Shown: positions 40,602 to 49,607, counted from the first letter of the stretch. The stretch is DNA of 64,000 bases from Actinoallomurus sp963823735 (GCA_963823735.1 CAWGMO010000003.1:558001-622000), one strand, 5' to 3'. Made by a program: numbers and translations. Notes: generated from the letters alone by a model not told the origin.

Positions 40602-40768
40602 CTAGGGCCTGTCCGGTGGATCTTGGTCGTCGCGAGCGGCCGCCCGGAGGGCGGCTCGCAAGGCGGAGGAGGGAGTCGGCCTGGTGTTGGCCGGCGACCG
40701 ACGACAACGCGGCGAGCCGTGCTCCGGGCACCGCGTAGCAGGCCGAAGATCCACCGGAGAGGCCCTAG
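40602..40768. mobile_element. 167-base inverted-repeat element (MITE-like)
   Basis: The outer 23 bases (40602-40624 and 40746-40768) are inverted repeats with one mismatch, each ending in CTAG, which may be a target duplication. The interior (GC-rich) codes for nothing obvious. Similar sequences starting AGGGCCTGTCCG are, as I recall, scattered through streptomycete genomes. It lies between cofC and the small cold-shock-like gene and provides the cofC stop codon (TAG at 40765-40767). A 12-base match to its end occurs at 19023-19034. Confidence 0.78.
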
Positions 40769-41418
40769 TCGCAGGGGACGGGCAGCAAAGGCGCGACCGA
40801 GGCCGTGCGGGGGCCGACGCCCAGGGCGACGGCGGCGAGCAGGTCGTCCATCGTGTCGACGTCGCGGCGGACGCTCGGCACGTCGTCGAGGTCCAGTTCG
40901 TACGCCCCGTGCTCGCGGTGGCGCACGCGGGAGCCGACGCCGAACGCGGGGGAGAACCCGGCGTACGGGAGCGCGGTGTACAGGGTCGTGCCGACGCCTG
41001 CGGCGTCCGGCATGAAGGCGTTCGGAGCGGAGGCGGCGGCTTCGAGGACGCGGTCCAGCTCGGCGGGGCGCAGGGCGGGCAGGTCGGCCGACAGGGCGCC
41101 GACGGCGCTCTCCGGCGCGAGAAGGCGCGCGTGCGCCGCTCCGTGCACCAGGGCGGGGTTCAGGCCGCTGTCGGGCTCGTCGGGCACGACGACGGCGCCG
41201 AGCGACGCCAGCTCGGGCGCTGCGACCGGGTCGTCGGTCACGACCACGACCCCCCTCACCAGTGATGAGCGCAGTACGGCCGATACCGTGTCCGTCGCGA
41301 TGGCGAGCGCGAGGCGCTCGCGGTGCGGCCCGGCGGCTCCGGACAGCCGGGTCTTCGCCCGGGCCAGCCGCTTGACCGGCACCACGAGCGTCCAGGTGAG
41401 TCGTTGGGTACGAGACAT
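40765..41418 (-). CDS. cofC: 2-phospho-L-lactate guanylyltransferase (coenzyme F420 biosynthesis)
   Basis: A 217-residue nucleotidyltransferase of the CofC family, activating phospholactate or phosphoenolpyruvate for coenzyme F420. Hallmarks are TLVVPVKRLARAKTRLSG at the N-terminus, VVVTDDP, LNPALVHG, ADLPALRP and the closing region SRVRHREHGAYELDL. F420 is typical of actinomycetes. ATG 41418 starts divergently from the acyltransferase gene. The stop codon is contributed by the inverted-repeat element at 40602-40768, so the native C-terminus may have been trimmed or replaced; about the last few residues (LLPVPCD) are suspect. Confidence 0.88.
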   Translation of the reverse strand: MSRTQRLTWTLVVPVKRLARAKTRLSGAAGPHRERLALAIATDTVSAVLRSSLVRGVVVVTDDPVAAPELASLGAVVVPDEPDSGLNPALVHGAAHARLLAPESAVGALSADLPALRPAELDRVLEAAASAPNAFMPDAAGVGTTLYTALPYAGFSPAFGVGSRVRHREHGAYELDLDDVPSVRRDVDTMDDLLAAVALGVGPRTASVAPLLPVPCD

Positions 41419-41498
41419 GCTGGGTCGACACTATGCGGAACCAACCGCGACACTTGAGGGCACCCCACTGTCGCGGGGATGAAGTGAGGAGTTGGGCA

Positions 41499-42242
41499 AT
41501 GAGCTACTCGCCCGCATGGCGCGCGGGGGTCGTGGCATTCCTGCGGCCCCTGTTGCACTCGCTGCTGAAGCGGGACTGGGAGGGGCAGGACAACATCCCG
41601 CGCACGGGTGGCGTGATCGTCGCCGCGAACCACCTGTCGTGGTCGGACCCGTTCGCCCTCGCCCACTATGTCTACAAGTCGGGCCGCTTCCCCGTCTACC
41701 TCGCCAAGGACTCCATCTTCAAGATCTTCGGCGTCGGGTGGATCCTCCGCAAGGTCGGCCAGATCCCGGTCTACCGCGAGCGCGCCGACGTCGGCCTCGC
41801 GCTGCGCGACGCCGAGAAGGGGCTGCTGGAGGGCGAGTGCGTGATCTTCTACCCGGAGGGCACCTGCACGCGCGACCCGAAGCTGTGGCCGATGACCGGC
41901 AAGACCGGCGCCGCGCGCGCCGCCCTCGCCACGGGCGTGCCCGTCGTGCCGGTCGCGCACTGGGGCGCGCAGGAGCTGTGGCCGTACGGGACCAAGACGT
42001 TCCGGCCGTTCCCCCGCAAGACGATGCACGTCATCGCGGGGCCGCCGGTGGACCTGTCCGCGTACGAGGGCAGGCCGCTGAACACCGAGACGCTCACGGC
42101 CGCCACCACCGACATCATGCGGGCCATCGCCGACCTGCTCGGTGAGCTGCGCGGCGAGGAGGCCCCGGAGACGCTTTTCGACTACCGGGAGGCACGCCGG
42201 GCCGAGCGGGCCGGCACGGACAAGGGAGCAACGGCCTCTTGA
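41499..42242 (+). CDS. 1-acyl-sn-glycerol-3-phosphate acyltransferase (PlsC-like)
   Basis: A 247-residue lysophospholipid acyltransferase acting at the inner membrane face to make phosphatidate. The catalytic NHLSWSD (NHx4D, about residues 45-51) and FYPEGTCTRD (about 122-131) are intact. GAGGAG stands about eight bases before ATG 41499. Its stop overlaps the gpsA start (TTGA), joining two steps of glycerophospholipid synthesis in one transcript. Confidence 0.93.
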   Translation: MSYSPAWRAGVVAFLRPLLHSLLKRDWEGQDNIPRTGGVIVAANHLSWSDPFALAHYVYKSGRFPVYLAKDSIFKIFGVGWILRKVGQIPVYRERADVGLALRDAEKGLLEGECVIFYPEGTCTRDPKLWPMTGKTGAARAALATGVPVVPVAHWGAQELWPYGTKTFRPFPRKTMHVIAGPPVDLSAYEGRPLNTETLTAATTDIMRAIADLLGELRGEEAPETLFDYREARRAERAGTDKGATAS

Positions 42243-43252
42243 AGATCGCCGTACTGGGAGCAGGGTCATGGGGCACCGTCTTCGCCAAGGTCCTCGCCGA
42301 CGCGGGGGGTGACGTCCTCATGTGGGGGCGGCGCCCGGAGGTCGTCGAGGCGATCAACGAGCACCGGCAGAACCCCGACTACGTTCCCGGCCTGACACTG
42401 CCGGAGCGGCTGCGCGCCACCACGGACGTCGCCGACGCGCTCGACGGCGCGGAGTACGTCGTGCTGGCCGTGCCGGCGCAGACGCTGCGCGCCAACCTCA
42501 CCGAGTGGAAGCCGCTGATCCGCGCGGACGCCGTGCTCGTGAGCCTGATGAAGGGCATCGAGCTCGGCTCCTGCAAGCGGATGAGCGAGGTCATCGGCGA
42601 GGTCGCGGGCGTGCCCGAGCGGCGCGTCGCCGTGGTCACCGGCCCGAACCTCGCCCGCGAGATCGCCGCGGAGCAGCCGTCCGCGGCCGTCGTGGCCTGC
42701 AGCGACGAGCCGACCGCGCAGAAGCTCCAGCTCGCCTGCATGACGCCCTACTTCCGCGCGTACACCAACCTCGACGTCATCGGCTGCGAGCTGGGCGGCG
42801 CGGTCAAGAACGTCATCGCGCTCGCCGTCGGGATCGCGGTCGGCATGGGCATGGGCGACAACGTGCGCGCCCTGCTGATGACGCGCGGGCTCGCCGAGAT
42901 CGCGCGCCTCGGCGCGGCCGTGGGGGCCGACCAGCACACGTTCGCCGGGCTGGCGGGCATGGGCGACCTGGTCTCCACGTGCAGCTCGCCGCTGTCGCGC
43001 AACCGCACCTTCGGCGAGAACCTCGGCCGCGGCATGAGCCTCGAAGAGGTCATCGCGGTCACGAAGCAGACCGCCGAGGGCGTGAAGTCCTGTGACGCGG
43101 TCCTGGAGCTGGCGCGGCGCCACCACGTGGAGATGCCCATCACGGAGGCGATCGTGGCCGTCATGCACGGCGGCCTGAGCCCCGTGCAGGCCGGCCGGCT
43201 GCTGATGTCACGGACCCCGAAGCCCGAGCGTTACGGAGTGACACCGGAATGA
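42239..43252 (+). CDS. gpsA: glycerol-3-phosphate dehydrogenase [NAD(P)+]
   Basis: A 337-residue cytosolic enzyme reducing dihydroxyacetone phosphate to sn-glycerol-3-phosphate for phospholipids. The nucleotide loop VLGAGSWGTVFAKVLAD, GPNLAREIA, the catalytic lysine region GGAVKNVIALAVGIAVGMGMG and AGMGDLVSTCSSPLSRN are diagnostic. The start is TTG 42239, overlapping the preceding stop (TTGA); GGGAG is about ten bases upstream. The next gene starts within its stop (ATGA). It forms the plsC-gpsA-PLP enzyme transcript. Confidence 0.96.
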   Translation: MKIAVLGAGSWGTVFAKVLADAGGDVLMWGRRPEVVEAINEHRQNPDYVPGLTLPERLRATTDVADALDGAEYVVLAVPAQTLRANLTEWKPLIRADAVLVSLMKGIELGSCKRMSEVIGEVAGVPERRVAVVTGPNLAREIAAEQPSAAVVACSDEPTAQKLQLACMTPYFRAYTNLDVIGCELGGAVKNVIALAVGIAVGMGMGDNVRALLMTRGLAEIARLGAAVGADQHTFAGLAGMGDLVSTCSSPLSRNRTFGENLGRGMSLEEVIAVTKQTAEGVKSCDAVLELARRHHVEMPITEAIVAVMHGGLSPVQAGRLLMSRTPKPERYGVTPE

Positions 43253-44535
43253 CCACCGAGCCCACGCGCGGGGAGAACACCCGCGCCGTCAAGCTGCCCC
43301 CGGCGCCGGTCCCGCGCCAGATCCCGCTCGGCACGCCCGTCTACCGTTCGGCGACGTACGCCTTCGAGACGTCGCAGGAGTACGCCGACGTGCTCGGCGG
43401 GCGCGCCCCCGGCTACGTCTACAACCGCGTCGACAACCCGACCTCGGACGCCTTCGCCGAGGCCGTCGCCGCCCTGGAGGGCACCGGGGTGGGCGGCGAG
43501 GTGAGCGGGCAGGGCTTCGCCTCCGGGATGGCCGCGATCAGCGCGGTGTTCCTGGCGTTCGCGCACGCGGGCGGCCACGTCGTCGCCCCGGCGGCGGTGT
43601 ACGGCGGCACGTACGGGCTCCTCGCCGACCTGCTGTCCCGGTTCGGCGTGGAGAGCACCTTCGTCGACATGTCCGACCTCGACCAGGTGCGCGCGGCGAT
43701 CCGCCCGACGACGCGCATCGTGTGGGCCGAGACGCTCGCCAACCCGACGATGGCCGTGGCCGACCTGCCGGCGCTGGCCGACGCGGCGCACCGCGCGGGC
43801 GCGCTGTTCGTCGTCGACTCGACGTTCGCCACCCCGGTCGTGTGCCGGCCGCTGGAGCACGGCGCCGACCTGGTCGTCCACTCGGCCACCAAGTACATCG
43901 GCGGGCACAGCGACGCCACCGGCGGCGTCGTCGTGGGTCAGAGCTCGCTGGTCGCGCCGGTGCGCGAGGTGCGGGTGCACACGGGCGGCATGCTCTCGCC
44001 GGACGAGGCGTTCCTGCTGCGGCGCGGTCTGGAGACGCTGCCGCTGCGGGTACGCCGGCAGTGCGACACCGCCGCGGTGCTGGCCGCGTCGATCGCCCGC
44101 CACCCGTCCGTGGCGCGCGTCGACTACCCCGGCCTGGCGTGGCATCCCGGGCACGAGACGGCCCGCAGGCTGTTCGCGTCGGGGCCCGAGGGCACGCGTT
44201 TCGGCGCCGTGGTCACGATCACGCCGCACGGCGGTTACGAGGCCGGGATGGCCCTCGCCGACGGCATGGGGCTCGCCGTCGTGGCGACCTCCCTCGGCGG
44301 CACGCACAGCATGGTGAGCCACGTCGCCTCCACCACGCACCGGCAGATGGACGCCCAGGCGCTGGCCGCCGCGGGCATCGATCCCGGCGCGGTGCGCTTC
44401 TCGGTCGGCCTGGAGGACGCCGAAGACCTGATCCTCGACGTGACCAATGCTTTGAACGCCCTCAAGCGCCCCCAGGCCCAGGACGGGGCATTCGTTCCCT
44501 ACACCGGAGACGGCGTCCGGCCCCCCGGCCACTGA
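43249..44535 (+). CDS. cystathionine gamma-lyase/synthase family PLP enzyme
   Basis: A 428-residue Cys/Met metabolism PLP-dependent enzyme. The PLP lysine is Lys215 in HSATKYIGGHSDATGG; the substrate-site YNRVDNPTSDAFAEA (YxR pair), GMAAISAVFLAF and SVGLEDAEDLI fit the family. Whether it is a cystathionine lyase, O-acylhomoserine sulfhydrylase or methionine gamma-lyase cannot be settled from motifs. The N-terminal 25 residues are a little longer than usual. ATG 43249 overlaps the gpsA stop. Its placement between gpsA and ddl is, from memory, recurrent in actinomycetes. Confidence 0.9.
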   Translation: MTTEPTRGENTRAVKLPPAPVPRQIPLGTPVYRSATYAFETSQEYADVLGGRAPGYVYNRVDNPTSDAFAEAVAALEGTGVGGEVSGQGFASGMAAISAVFLAFAHAGGHVVAPAAVYGGTYGLLADLLSRFGVESTFVDMSDLDQVRAAIRPTTRIVWAETLANPTMAVADLPALADAAHRAGALFVVDSTFATPVVCRPLEHGADLVVHSATKYIGGHSDATGGVVVGQSSLVAPVREVRVHTGGMLSPDEAFLLRRGLETLPLRVRRQCDTAAVLAASIARHPSVARVDYPGLAWHPGHETARRLFASGPEGTRFGAVVTITPHGGYEAGMALADGMGLAVVATSLGGTHSMVSHVASTTHRQMDAQALAAAGIDPGAVRFSVGLEDAEDLILDVTNALNALKRPQAQDGAFVPYTGDGVRPPGH

Positions 44536-44629
44536 AGATCAACGGGACGTCCCCGCGCCTTCGGCTTCGGCCGATTTGCCGTGTAGGGTCGGTTGCTCGC
44601 TGCTCGCGCAGGTGAGAAGAGGTGGATCC

Positions 44630-45727
44630 GTGAGCAAGGTCCGTGTCGCCGTCGTGTTCGGCGGCCGAAGCTCGGAGCATGCGATCTCCTGTCTCACGGC
44701 GGGCAGTGTGATGGACGCCCTCGACAAGGATCGCTACGAGATCGTCCCGGTCGGCATCGCACGCGACGGCCGCTGGGTCCTCGCCGAGGGCCAGCGGCTC
44801 GCGGTCGAGGACGGCAAGCTGCCGGAGATCGCCGGAGACGGCCTGCCCCTCGCGCTGCCGTTCGACCCGGCCGCGCGCGGCCTCGTGGTCGTCGAGCCCG
44901 GCGAAGTGCCGCGTGCCCTGGGCGACGTCGACGTCGTGCTGCCGCTGCTGCACGGCCCGTACGGCGAGGACGGCACCATCCAGGGCCTACTGGAGCTCGC
45001 GGGCGTCCGGTACGTCGGTGCCGGGGTGTTCGCCAGCGCGGCGAGCATGGACAAGGCCTACATGAAGGTCATCTGGCAGGGCGCCGGCCTGCCGGTCGGC
45101 CCGCACGTCGTCGTCGGCGAGCGCCAGTGGCGCCGCGAGCGCAAGCGCATGGTCGACGAGATCAAGGAGCTGGGCTGGCCGGTGTTCGTCAAGCCGGCCC
45201 GCGCCGGGTCGAGCATGGGCATCACCAGGGTCGACTCCGAGGCCGACCTGGAGGCCGCCGTCGAGGTCGCGCGCGAGCACGACCCGAAGGTCATCGTCGA
45301 GGCCGCCATCGTCGGCCGCGAGATCGAGTGCGGCGTCCTCGAAGGGTTGGACGACGGCCCGCCCGAGGCGAGCCTTCCCGCCGAGGTCCAGCTCGGCGCG
45401 GGGCACGCCTACTACGACTTCGAGGCGAAGTACCTCGACGAGGGCCTGCGCCTCGACATCCCGCCGGACCTCCCCGCGGGCGTCGTGGAGGAGGTGCGGA
45501 AGCTGTCGGTGCTGGCGTTCGAGGCGCTCGGTTGCGAGGGCCTCGCCCGCGTCGACTTCTTCTACTCCGACGACGGCCGCGTGATCCTGAATGAGATCAA
45601 CACGATGCCCGGCTGCACGCCCGCGTCGGCGTTCCCGAAGATGTGGGCGGCCACCGGCCTGGACTACCCCGCGCTCGTCGACCGCTGGATCCGCACCGCG
45701 CTGGCGCGCGGCACGGGTCTGCGGTGA
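44630..45727 (+). CDS. ddl: D-alanine--D-alanine ligase
   Basis: A 365-residue ATP-grasp ligase making D-Ala-D-Ala for peptidoglycan. VAVVFGGRSSEHAISCLTAGS, LPLLHGPYGEDGTIQGLLEL, VFVKPARAGSSMGITRV, GREIECGVL and the metal site RVDFFYSDDGRVILNEINTMPG are present. The loop after GAGHAYYDFEAKYLDEG has the Tyr expected of D-Ala-D-Ala specificity. GTG 44630 follows AAGAGGTGG; a TAGGGT -10 element lies at 44584-44589. Downstream comes a 15.6 kb block absent from the usual ddl-DUF3515 neighbourhood. Confidence 0.96.
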   Translation: MSKVRVAVVFGGRSSEHAISCLTAGSVMDALDKDRYEIVPVGIARDGRWVLAEGQRLAVEDGKLPEIAGDGLPLALPFDPAARGLVVVEPGEVPRALGDVDVVLPLLHGPYGEDGTIQGLLELAGVRYVGAGVFASAASMDKAYMKVIWQGAGLPVGPHVVVGERQWRRERKRMVDEIKELGWPVFVKPARAGSSMGITRVDSEADLEAAVEVAREHDPKVIVEAAIVGREIECGVLEGLDDGPPEASLPAEVQLGAGHAYYDFEAKYLDEGLRLDIPPDLPAGVVEEVRKLSVLAFEALGCEGLARVDFFYSDDGRVILNEINTMPGCTPASAFPKMWAATGLDYPALVDRWIRTALARGTGLR

Positions 45728-45731
45728 CTCC

Positions 45732-47603
45732 TCAGAAGGCGACCCAGCCGGTCTTGTGAAGGCTTTTGGCGTCGTTGGCCTGCAAACCGGCCGGTGACAG
45801 GGTCCAGAGCGTGCCGCCGACGAGCAGCGAGCGCTGGACACCGTCGGATCGGCTGACGCTGCCGGCCTTGGTGATGCGGGACGACGACACGTTCAGCACG
45901 GTCGCGCCGTCCTTGGGGTCGCCGGCCGAGGGCAGCACCGTGAGGCCGGTACGCGGCTCGTACAGGAACGCGTGCGGGTCGAACTCCGCCGCCGACCAGG
46001 ACGACCCGGGCTTGTAGCCGTCGATCTTCTTGGGCGCGGCCGGGTCCGACACGTCGAACAGCGACACCTGGGTGCCCTTCGGGCGGCCCTTCGCGTCGGT
46101 CTCCTGGCCGACGCCGATCAGCCGTCCGTCGCCCGCCGGGTGCAGGTACGCGGAGTAGCCGCTGATCTTGAGCTGCCCGGTCGTCTTGGGGTGCGCCGGG
46201 TCGCGCAGGTCGATCGTGTAGAGCGGGTCGGTCTGCCGGAACGTCACGACGTAGCCGACCGGGCCGATGAACCGCACCGCGTAGATGCGCTCGCCGCGCC
46301 CGAGGCCGCCGATGCTCCCGATCCGGTCGAGGCGCGCGCCGTGGCGGCCGAGGACGTAGACGGTGCTCGTGGAGGCGGTCTGGTCGCCGGGGCGCTGGGC
46401 GGACGGTGACGTCGTGGTGGCGACCCGCAGGTTCCCCTGGTACTCCGACAGGGAGTACTGGCCGAGCAGGTCGCCGGGGACCGACCCGGAGGCGGTGAAC
46501 CTCGGCCGTCCGGGTGTCCCCGTGAGGTCGAAGCGGTAGATGTCGGTCCGTGCCTGGACGGGAAGCAGCGTCTTCGCGTCGGGCGGCGTCTTCGCGTCCT
46601 GCGAGACGCGGTCGGTGACGTAGAGGGCGCCGGGCGAGCCGTACACGGTCTGGCCGCCCGCCGCGACGCTCACCGGCGCCGCGTCGGCCATGTCGCCGGA
46701 CAGGTCCACCGACAGCACCGAGACGAACGACGTGCCGGTGAAGGACGGCGGGTGGCTGACCTGCCCGCACGGCACCTTCTCCTGTTGCGTACGCCCGGCG
46801 CGCGTCACCGTGTAGCGGGGGAGCCACGCGTCGAGCGGCGCCTTCTTGACGATCGCGCGGTTCGCGGCGGTCGCGTCCGCGCTCCGCGTGCCCTGGGGCC
46901 GCTGCGGGAAGGCGATGTCCGGTGTCGAGCGGACCACGAGCCGCGCGACCGAACCGGTCTGTCGCGCGTCGAGGTAGGAGCCGTCGATCCGCATGGAGGC
47001 GACGACGCGCGGCGCGGCCTTGAGGTCGACGAGCACGGCGCGTGGGCCCTCGTCCTGCGCGGGCCTTCGCGGCGCGCCGATGTCGTCACGCGGATACAGG
47101 ATCGTCGGGCGCATGATGACGAGCACCCGGTCGCCGCTCATCAGCAGGTCGTCGGAGGCCCAGCCGCGGTCGTCCGCGAGCGGGAGCGTGCCCGTCTGCT
47201 CGCGCGAGGCGGCGTCGACCACCCGGAGGCTGCCGCCGGACACCGTGACGATGCGCCTGCCGTCGGTCTTCACCATGTCGGGTTCGTCGACGCCCGGCTC
47301 CTGCACGTTGGTGCCGGTGTAGCCGGTGGACTTCTGGGCGGGAACACCGTCGGCGGGTAGCCGTCCGCCCGTCAGCGGCCGTGCGATCTGACCGTCGCTG
47401 AGCCCGTACGGCCCGACGTGCGCGGACGTGGCCGTACGCAGGCCGGACAGCAGGTCGGAACAGTTGTCGTAGGCGACCAGCCGCAGCGATGGCGACGATC
47501 GCTCATGGGTGCCGGCGCCGCTCGCGGCGCATCCGGCGATGATCAGCCCGGCGGCCGCGACCGCGATGGCCGGCCGGGCGCCTGTGTGTGCCTCGGAGCC
47601 CAT
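45732..47603 (-). CDS. secreted beta-propeller lipoprotein
   Basis: A 623-residue exported lipoprotein: the signal ends in a lipobox, LIIAGC (cysteine about residue 25). The rest is repeats typical of the actinobacterial beta-propeller domain family (GTNVQEPGVDEPDMVKTDGRRIVTVSGG is the conserved opening; AVRFIGPVGYVVTFRQTDPLYTIDLRDP and ISGYSAYLHPAGDGRLIGVGQE are propeller blades). Function is unknown; such proteins are often annotated as secreted with a C-terminal propeller. ATG 47603 follows AAGG closely. It converges on ddl with a four-base gap. Confidence 0.86.
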   Translation of the reverse strand: MGSEAHTGARPAIAVAAAGLIIAGCAASGAGTHERSSPSLRLVAYDNCSDLLSGLRTATSAHVGPYGLSDGQIARPLTGGRLPADGVPAQKSTGYTGTNVQEPGVDEPDMVKTDGRRIVTVSGGSLRVVDAASREQTGTLPLADDRGWASDDLLMSGDRVLVIMRPTILYPRDDIGAPRRPAQDEGPRAVLVDLKAAPRVVASMRIDGSYLDARQTGSVARLVVRSTPDIAFPQRPQGTRSADATAANRAIVKKAPLDAWLPRYTVTRAGRTQQEKVPCGQVSHPPSFTGTSFVSVLSVDLSGDMADAAPVSVAAGGQTVYGSPGALYVTDRVSQDAKTPPDAKTLLPVQARTDIYRFDLTGTPGRPRFTASGSVPGDLLGQYSLSEYQGNLRVATTTSPSAQRPGDQTASTSTVYVLGRHGARLDRIGSIGGLGRGERIYAVRFIGPVGYVVTFRQTDPLYTIDLRDPAHPKTTGQLKISGYSAYLHPAGDGRLIGVGQETDAKGRPKGTQVSLFDVSDPAAPKKIDGYKPGSSWSAAEFDPHAFLYEPRTGLTVLPSAGDPKDGATVLNVSSSRITKAGSVSRSDGVQRSLLVGGTLWTLSPAGLQANDAKSLHKTGWVAF

Positions 47604-47740
47604 GTGCCTTGGACGCCGCGGGCACGGAAGCGGTTCCGGTGAATTTCAATTGACGGTCCGGTAAGGCCGCTGAAACCCGGTTGAAACAGCCTGACCGGCA
47701 GGATTAGGGCGTCCGATCGCAGCGAGAAGGGACCCTCACC

Positions 47741-48376
47741 GTGCTGTTCACGCCGGCCGCACCACTTCGGACCGTGCAGTACGTTCCGGGCCACAATCGC
47801 TGGCACCCCGAGATCCCGCCCGTCGCGGAAGTGATCGCCGGAGGCTCGGTCCGGCTCCACTGCGAGGGCGACGACGTCCTGTGCGGGCCGGTCGGCGTCG
47901 TCGGCGCCGAGCCCGGCGACCTCGTGATGGTGGAGATCATCGGGATCGGCCGCGCGGATGGCGAGTACGCCGCGGGCGGCCACCCGGGGATCCTCGGCTG
48001 CGCCCCGTCCCTCGCGATGCTCCGTAATGCCACGGGGGACGCGGTCGGAGCGCTGCTCGGGCGGGTCGAGCCCGCCACGGACGACCACGCGCGGATGGCG
48101 GCGCGTGCCGAGCGCGCACGCCCCGCGTGCCGCGCGCTCACTCCGCGCGCCCAGATCCTGATTCCCGTGCACGCCGAGGCGGCCCGAATCTCGGCCGGCG
48201 ACCTGCACTTCCCCGAACACGGGCGATGCGCCACCCGCGACGGCTGGGTCGACCTGAAGATCCACCTGACCAAGCGGGGGATCGAACGTTTCCGGATCAC
48301 CGAGCCGGTCGTCATGCCCGTGACGACCAGCTCCCTGGACGCGACCGTGGCGGGGCTCACCCCGTACGTCGCCTGA
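47741..48376 (+). CDS. short acetamidase/formamidase family protein
   Basis: A 211-residue protein matching parts of the acetamidase/formamidase family, which hydrolyses short amides to acid and ammonia. The N-terminal HNRWHPEIPPVAEV is characteristic, followed by PGDLVMVEI, GGHPGILGCAPS, and the metal-region equivalent VHAEAARISAGDLHFPEHGR, PVVMPVTTSS. Full-length family members are about 300-410 residues, so at least a third is missing internally, including the usual acidic and histidine loops; it may be a reduced paralogue or no longer catalytic. GTG 47741 follows AAGGGA by eight bases, and a good terminator comes after, so it looks like a maintained gene. Confidence 0.75.
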   Translation: MLFTPAAPLRTVQYVPGHNRWHPEIPPVAEVIAGGSVRLHCEGDDVLCGPVGVVGAEPGDLVMVEIIGIGRADGEYAAGGHPGILGCAPSLAMLRNATGDAVGALLGRVEPATDDHARMAARAERARPACRALTPRAQILIPVHAEAARISAGDLHFPEHGRCATRDGWVDLKIHLTKRGIERFRITEPVVMPVTTSSLDATVAGLTPYVA

Positions 48377-48444
48377 ACGCGCGGTACCGCCGCGTGAGGA
48401 GGTGAACGCCTAAGGAGCGCAACGGACACCGTCAGGAGGCACCT

Positions 48445-48480
48445 CGCCGGGGGTGCGACTCGTCTCCCGCACCCCCGGCG
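48445..48480 (+). terminator. terminator of the acetamidase-like gene
   Basis: CGCCGGGGGTGCG (48445-48457) pairs with 48468-48480 (thirteen perfect pairs, loop of ten). Confidence 0.8.
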
Positions 48481-48506
48481 ACTCCTCCGAAGCACGTCGA
48501 AACGAT

Positions 48507-48539
48507 GAGGCCGGCCGCCGTTCACGGCGGACCGGCCTC
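48507..48539 (-). terminator. terminator of the sigma factor gene
   Basis: Stems 48507-48514/48532-48539 and 48515-48520/48525-48530 with one bulged A form a fourteen-pair hairpin, followed on the minus strand by CATCGTTTCG. It starts 20 bases after the sigma stop. Confidence 0.75.
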
Positions 48540-48558
48540 GACGGCGTTCCAGGGAGCG

Positions 48559-49515
48559 TCAGGCGGCCAGGGGCGCGTCGAGGCGCTCGGCCATCTCGCG
48601 CATGCGCCGCAGCGCGGCAAGCTCCATCTGGCGGACGCGCTCGGCGGAGACGCCGAGGCGGGTGGCGATCTCGCGGCGGCTGTGCTCGGTGCCGTCCTCC
48701 AGGCCGAACCTCGCCCGCAGGATGACGGCCTCGCGCGGCTCCAGCCGGTCGAGCATGCCGTCGATGATCTCCAACTGGACGCCGGCCATCGCGGCGTCCT
48801 CGGGGGAGGGCGCGCTCTCGTCGGCGAGCAGGTCGCCCAGCGAGGTCTCCTCGTCGTCGCCCACGACCGCGTCGAGGCTCGCCGGGGTGCGGTCCCAGCG
48901 GTCCAGCTCGCCGATGCGCTCGACCGGCAGGTCGAGCTCGGCGGCCAGCTCCTCGTTGGTGGGCTCGGCGCCGGTCAGCAGGACCAGCTCACGCCGTGCC
49001 TTGCGCAGCCGGTTGACGTCGGTGTGGACGGCACCGGGCAGGCGTACGGACCGGGAGGAGTTGGCCAGCGCGCGGCCGATGGCCTGCCGGATCCACCACG
49101 TCGCGTAGGTGGAGAACTTGAAGCCGCGCCGCGGGTCGAAGCCCTCGACGGCGCGGATGAGGCCGATCGTGCCCTCCTGGATCAGGTCGAGCAGGCTCAG
49201 GCCGTCGGTCGGGTAACGCCGTGCCACCGAAACGACGAGGCGGAGGTTCGCCTGGATGAAGCGGTCCTTGGCGCTGTCGCCGCGCGCGGCGACCTCTTCC
49301 AGCTCCTCGGTGGTCGCGCCCTTGGGGAGCGTGCCGCCGTCGAGATGGTTGTGCGCCAGCAGCCCGGCCTCCATCGCCAGGGCGAGCTCGATCTCCTGTT
49401 CCGCCGTGAGCAGCGGCGTGGCCGCGATCTCGTCAAGGTAGGCGCCCAGCAGGTCGCCGTCGGCCGCCCGCCCGGGCCGCCTCACACGCCTGCCGCCGTT
49501 CGTGGTCGCCGCCAT
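48559..49515 (-). CDS. RNA polymerase sigma factor, sigma-70 group 2-like
   Basis: A 318-residue sigma factor with regions 1.2 (DLLGAYLDEIAATPLLTAEQE), 2 (RLVVSVARRY, LDLIQEGTIGLIRAVEGFDP, FKFSTYATWWIRQAIGRAL), 3 (about 180-250) and 4 (REAVILRARFGLEDG, SRREIATRLGVSAERVRQME). No region 1.1 or long N-terminal extension, so it is not the principal factor; it belongs with HrdA/C/D-type secondary factors. Region 4.2 has SAERVRQME where RERIRQIE is usual. ATG 49515 follows GAGGTTGGCC. It has its own terminator. No anti-sigma gene is next to it; the HATPase at 32384 is 16 kb away and need not be related. Confidence 0.92.
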   Translation of the reverse strand: MAATTNGGRRVRRPGRAADGDLLGAYLDEIAATPLLTAEQEIELALAMEAGLLAHNHLDGGTLPKGATTEELEEVAARGDSAKDRFIQANLRLVVSVARRYPTDGLSLLDLIQEGTIGLIRAVEGFDPRRGFKFSTYATWWIRQAIGRALANSSRSVRLPGAVHTDVNRLRKARRELVLLTGAEPTNEELAAELDLPVERIGELDRWDRTPASLDAVVGDDEETSLGDLLADESAPSPEDAAMAGVQLEIIDGMLDRLEPREAVILRARFGLEDGTEHSRREIATRLGVSAERVRQMELAALRRMREMAERLDAPLAA

Positions 49516-49607
49516 GGCCAACCTCGCTCTCGCATCGGATCCCGTAGGGATCAACGCCCATGCCACCTTTGCTGTTCCGCGATACCCGAATGTGGGCGTC
49601 GCCAACA

